Assembly (NCBI RefSeq): GCF_018390595.1
Contig: NZ_JAHBAV010000034.1
Span: 1 to 37,112, forward strand
DNA: 37,112 nt
Direction: 5' to 3'
From: Dietzia massiliensis
GTDB lineage: Bacteria > Actinomycetota > Actinomycetes > Mycobacteriales > Mycobacteriaceae
Shown here: in pieces, positions 35,093-37,112 of the stretch
How positions within the stretch are numbered: position 1 is the stretch's first letter
How the letters are laid out: every line of letters begins with the position of its first letter
Notes under the pieces: generated by a model
Databases searched by the model: none
What the model was told of the DNA's origin: nothing
Seen by the model: the letters and a program-made list of their open reading frames with translations, nothing else
Position numbers and translations under genes: made by a program

Positions 35093-37112
35093 ATGTCCGT
35101 CGCGCTCCTGCTCGCCGCCGCGCTGGCGCTGCTGGTGGTGCCGGGCGCGCTGATCTGCCTGGCCGCCGGCGCGCGGTGGCGGGACGCGCTCGCCGCGGGC
35201 CCCGCCCTGACCACCGCTGTGGTGGCGGTCGGGTGCGCGGTCACGGCCGCCGCCGACGTGCGGTGGGGCCTCGCCTCGGCGGGCGTGACCGCCCTCGTGG
35301 GGCTGCTCGCCGCCGCCGCGCTCGGGATCGCCGCCCGGGTCGCCGACCGGGGGACGTGGCGGCGGGGCGAGGGGTCCGATGACGACGACGAGGTGCGCGG
35401 TCGCGGGCCGGGCCCGGGGGTGGTCGACCTCGTCGTCGTCGCTCTGGCCCTCGTCCCGGCGGTCCAGGTCCTCGTCGCCACCCGCGCTCTCACGGCCATC
35501 CCGCAGGGCTGGGACGCGATCTTCCACGGCGGCGCCACGCGGTTCATCGCCGAGACGGGGCGGGCCGGTCTCACCGACCTCGCGCCGGTGAGCCAGCCCG
35601 CCAACCCGCACTTCTTCTACCCGGACACCTATCACGCGCTGGCGTCCCTGCTGCTGGGCGTGGGCGGCGGGCTGCCGGAGGCCCTCAACGCGGTCTCGGC
35701 GGTCACCGGCGTGGTGTTCGTGCTGGGCGTCGCGGTCCTGGCGGGGCGGCTGTGCGGCGGGTCGCGGCTCGCGGCGGTCGGCGCGGCGGTCGTGGCGGGC
35801 GCGGCGTGGACCTTCCCGTACCTCGCGCTGGGCCGCGGCCCGGTGCTGCCGTTCGCGCTGGGCGTGGCGGTGATCCCGGGCCTGGTCCTGCTGGGCGAGC
35901 AGCTCGCCGCGCGGCGGCCGCGTGTGCTCGCGCACGCGGCGCTGCTCGGGGCGGGCATGGCGGGGGCGTGGTCGGTGCACCCGTCGGTGGCGCTCGCGGC
36001 GGCGATCCCGCTGGCGGCCCAGGCCGTCGCCGGGGTGGTCGCCGCGCCCGGAGCGCGGCCCAGGTTCGCGGTCCTCGGCGGCTTCGCGCTGGCCGCGGTC
36101 GCGGCGGCCCCGTACGTGCTGTGGTCGGTGACCATGGTCTCGGCCGGGACCACCGAGTCGCTCGCCGGGTTCTCGTGGCCGCGCGAGGTGGGTGTGCCGC
36201 GCGCGGTGGCCGGGGTGTTCGACCTCGGGCCCACCGCGCTGTCCTCGATCGGGATGGCGGTCGCGGTGCTCGTGGGCCTGGCGGTGGCGGTCGTGGACCC
36301 GCGGCGCCGTCGCCCGCTCGCCGCCCCCGCCGCCGCGCTCGTGGTCTACGGCGCGTTGTACGTGCTGGCCGCGGCGGTGCACGGCGACTGGGTGCGGGTG
36401 TTCACCGGCTTCTGGTGGGACGACTTCTACCGGTTCGCCTCCCTGCTGGTGCTGCCGTCGGCCGTGCTGGCCGGCGCGGGCGTGCGGGCGCTCGTCCCGC
36501 TCGGTTCGGCCCGCCGCCCGGCCGCGCGGACCGGCGTCGTGGTGGTGGCCGTGCTGGGGCTGCTCACGGTCTCCGGGCACGCGGTCCTGGCCCGCGACCT
36601 GCGGGTGTGGGGCTACGGCGACGGCCCGGCGGTCAACGCCCGCGAACGCGCGGTGCTCGACGCGCTGGGGGAGCGGCACGAGGGCGGCGTGGTCCTCAAT
36701 GACCCGTTCGACGGCACCGCGTGGGCGTACGCGCTGCACGGCGTGCCCGTGGTGTTCGGCGCGCCGCTCGCCGACGACCCGGTCGGGCAGGTCGGCGCCG
36801 ACCGCATGACGCTGTACACCTCGATCAACCGCTACGGCTTCGACCCGTCGGTCACGCACGAGGTGCTGCGGCAGGACGTGCGCTGGGTGATCGTCGGCAC
36901 CGGCGTCGTGGGCGGCCCGGGTCGGCCGGGGCCCCCCCGCCCCCGGCGGCCCCGCCCGCCCCGCGCCCCGCCCCCCCCCGCACCCCCCGGGGGCCCCGCG
37001 GGGCGGAGCCGCCCCCGCGGGGCCCGCCGGACCGCGCCACACGGCCGCGCCCCCCCCCGCCCGCCCCCGCCGCGGCGCGCGGCCCGCCCGACCCCAGCGG
37101 GCCGCCGCCCCG
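35093..37112 (+). CDS. Polytopic membrane protein, DUF6541/GT-C-like (3' incomplete)
   Basis: Large integral membrane protein, readable for about 605 residues before the sequence turns into G/C-only DNA; the open frame has no stop before the window end. It begins with three or four hydrophobic helices. A loop then carries PQGWDAIFHGGATRFIAETG (Trp140, Asp141, His145) and HFFYPDTYHALASLL, followed by many more helices and FTGFWWDDFYRFASLLVLP around residue 437. The Asp/His-bearing first loop fits the DUF6541 family and, more broadly, GT-C glycosyltransferases that use lipid-linked sugars. The M. tuberculosis protein Rv3779, linked to galactosamine decoration of arabinan, is a possible relative. 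The ATG at 35093 lies 5 nt after the gtrA stop, so the two are co-transcribed. Sequence after about 36915 should not be trusted. Function inferred. Confidence 0.75.
   Translation, partial: MSVALLLAAALALLVVPGALICLAAGARWRDALAAGPALTTAVVAVGCAVTAAADVRWGLASAGVTALVGLLAAAALGIAARVADRGTWRRGEGSDDDDEVRGRGPGPGVVDLVVVALALVPAVQVLVATRALTAIPQGWDAIFHGGATRFIAETGRAGLTDLAPVSQPANPHFFYPDTYHALASLLLGVGGGLPEALNAVSAVTGVVFVLGVAVLAGRLCGGSRLAAVGAAVVAGAAWTFPYLALGRGPVLPFALGVAVIPGLVLLGEQLAARRPRVLAHAALLGAGMAGAWSVHPSVALAAAIPLAAQAVAGVVAAPGARPRFAVLGGFALAAVAAAPYVLWSVTMVSAGTTESLAGFSWPREVGVPRAVAGVFDLGPTALSSIGMAVAVLVGLAVAVVDPRRRRPLAAPAAALVVYGALYVLAAAVHGDWVRVFTGFWWDDFYRFASLLVLPSAVLAGAGVRALVPLGSARRPAARTGVVVVAVLGLLTVSGHAVLARDLRVWGYGDGPAVNARERAVLDALGERHEGGVVLNDPFDGTAWAYALHGVPVVFGAPLADDPVGQVGADRMTLYTSINRYGFDPSVTHEVLRQDVRWVIVGTGVVGGPGRPGPPRPRRPRPPRAPPPPAPPGGPAGRSRPRGARRTAPHGRAPPRPPPPRRAARPTPAGRRP
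36915..37112. other. G/C-only window edge, unreliable sequence
   Basis: From about 36915 the sequence is almost entirely G and C with long C runs, and codon texture is lost. The translated frame becomes a Pro/Arg/Gly string unlike any membrane-protein tail. The start of the window has the same character, so both are probably low-quality contig ends. Confidence 0.65.

Noticed and set aside
34793..37042. Large minus-strand open frame opposite gtrA and the DUF6541 gene
   Set aside because: Its translation is His/Arg/Gly-rich shadow sequence, and the plus strand has clear membrane-protein texture and family motifs.
1..37112. CRISPR arrays, tRNA or rRNA genes, insertion sequences, phage genes
   Set aside because: I saw no regularly spaced repeat-spacer pattern, no tRNA or rRNA signature, and no transposase or integrase motif in any frame.

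Overview
The window is about 37 kb of very GC-rich DNA from a mycolic-acid-containing actinobacterium (order Mycobacteriales/Corynebacteriales). It holds most of the conserved chromosomal locus that builds the arabinogalactan-mycolate cell wall. Gene content and order match, as a block, the Mycobacterium tuberculosis region from Rv3789 to Rv3808c. An LGFP-repeat mycolyltransferase and only two Emb arabinosyltransferases argue against Mycobacterium itself. A Dietzia, Gordonia, Rhodococcus or Tsukamurella type relative fits better; Dietzia is my best guess, but I cannot prove the genus by reading alone.

Layout. The first 190 bases are G/C homopolymer and carry no gene. A cyclophilin lipoprotein gene (minus strand) diverges from a long plus-strand run. 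That run starts with glfT2 (galactan polymerase), a PAP2 phosphatase, ubiA (decaprenyl-phosphate phosphoribosyltransferase) and aftB (terminal arabinofuranosyltransferase). It continues with two secreted mycolyltransferases, the second carrying C-terminal LGFP repeats and coupled to a DUF732 lipoprotein. It ends with a cutinase-like lipase/thioesterase (Rv3802c/Culp6 type) and the mycolate condensation operon fadD32-pks13-accD4. A repeat-rich intergenic stretch of about 350 bp follows, into which both strands converge.

From there the minus strand carries, read right to left, dprE1, dprE2, aftA and two emb-type arabinosyltransferases. Upstream of dprE1 lie a secreted LIP-family lipase and a 60-residue basic repeat protein that I do not recognise, both also on the minus strand. 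Divergent from these on the plus strand is a gtrA gene (Rv3789-like) followed 5 nt later by a large polytopic membrane protein (DUF6541/GT-C-like). The latter runs into a G/C-only terminal stretch and is incomplete.

How the genes work together. UbiA and DprE1/DprE2 (probably with the PAP2 phosphatase between them) make decaprenyl-phosphoryl-arabinose. GlfT2 builds the galactan. AftA primes it with arabinose, the Emb proteins extend the arabinan and AftB caps it. FadD32, AccD4 and Pks13 make the mycolic acid, and the mycolyltransferases attach it to arabinogalactan and trehalose. GtrA and the DUF6541 protein probably act on lipid-linked sugars or complex assembly at the membrane.

The least explained items are a REP-like hairpin/repeat block inserted in frame in aftB, the 60-residue TPxxR-repeat protein, the repeat-rich convergent region after accD4, and the gtrA-DUF6541 unit. 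Several starts (cyclophilin, dprE1, gtrA, one emb) have a TAnnnT hexamer 6-8 nt upstream of the start codon, as expected for leaderless mRNAs.
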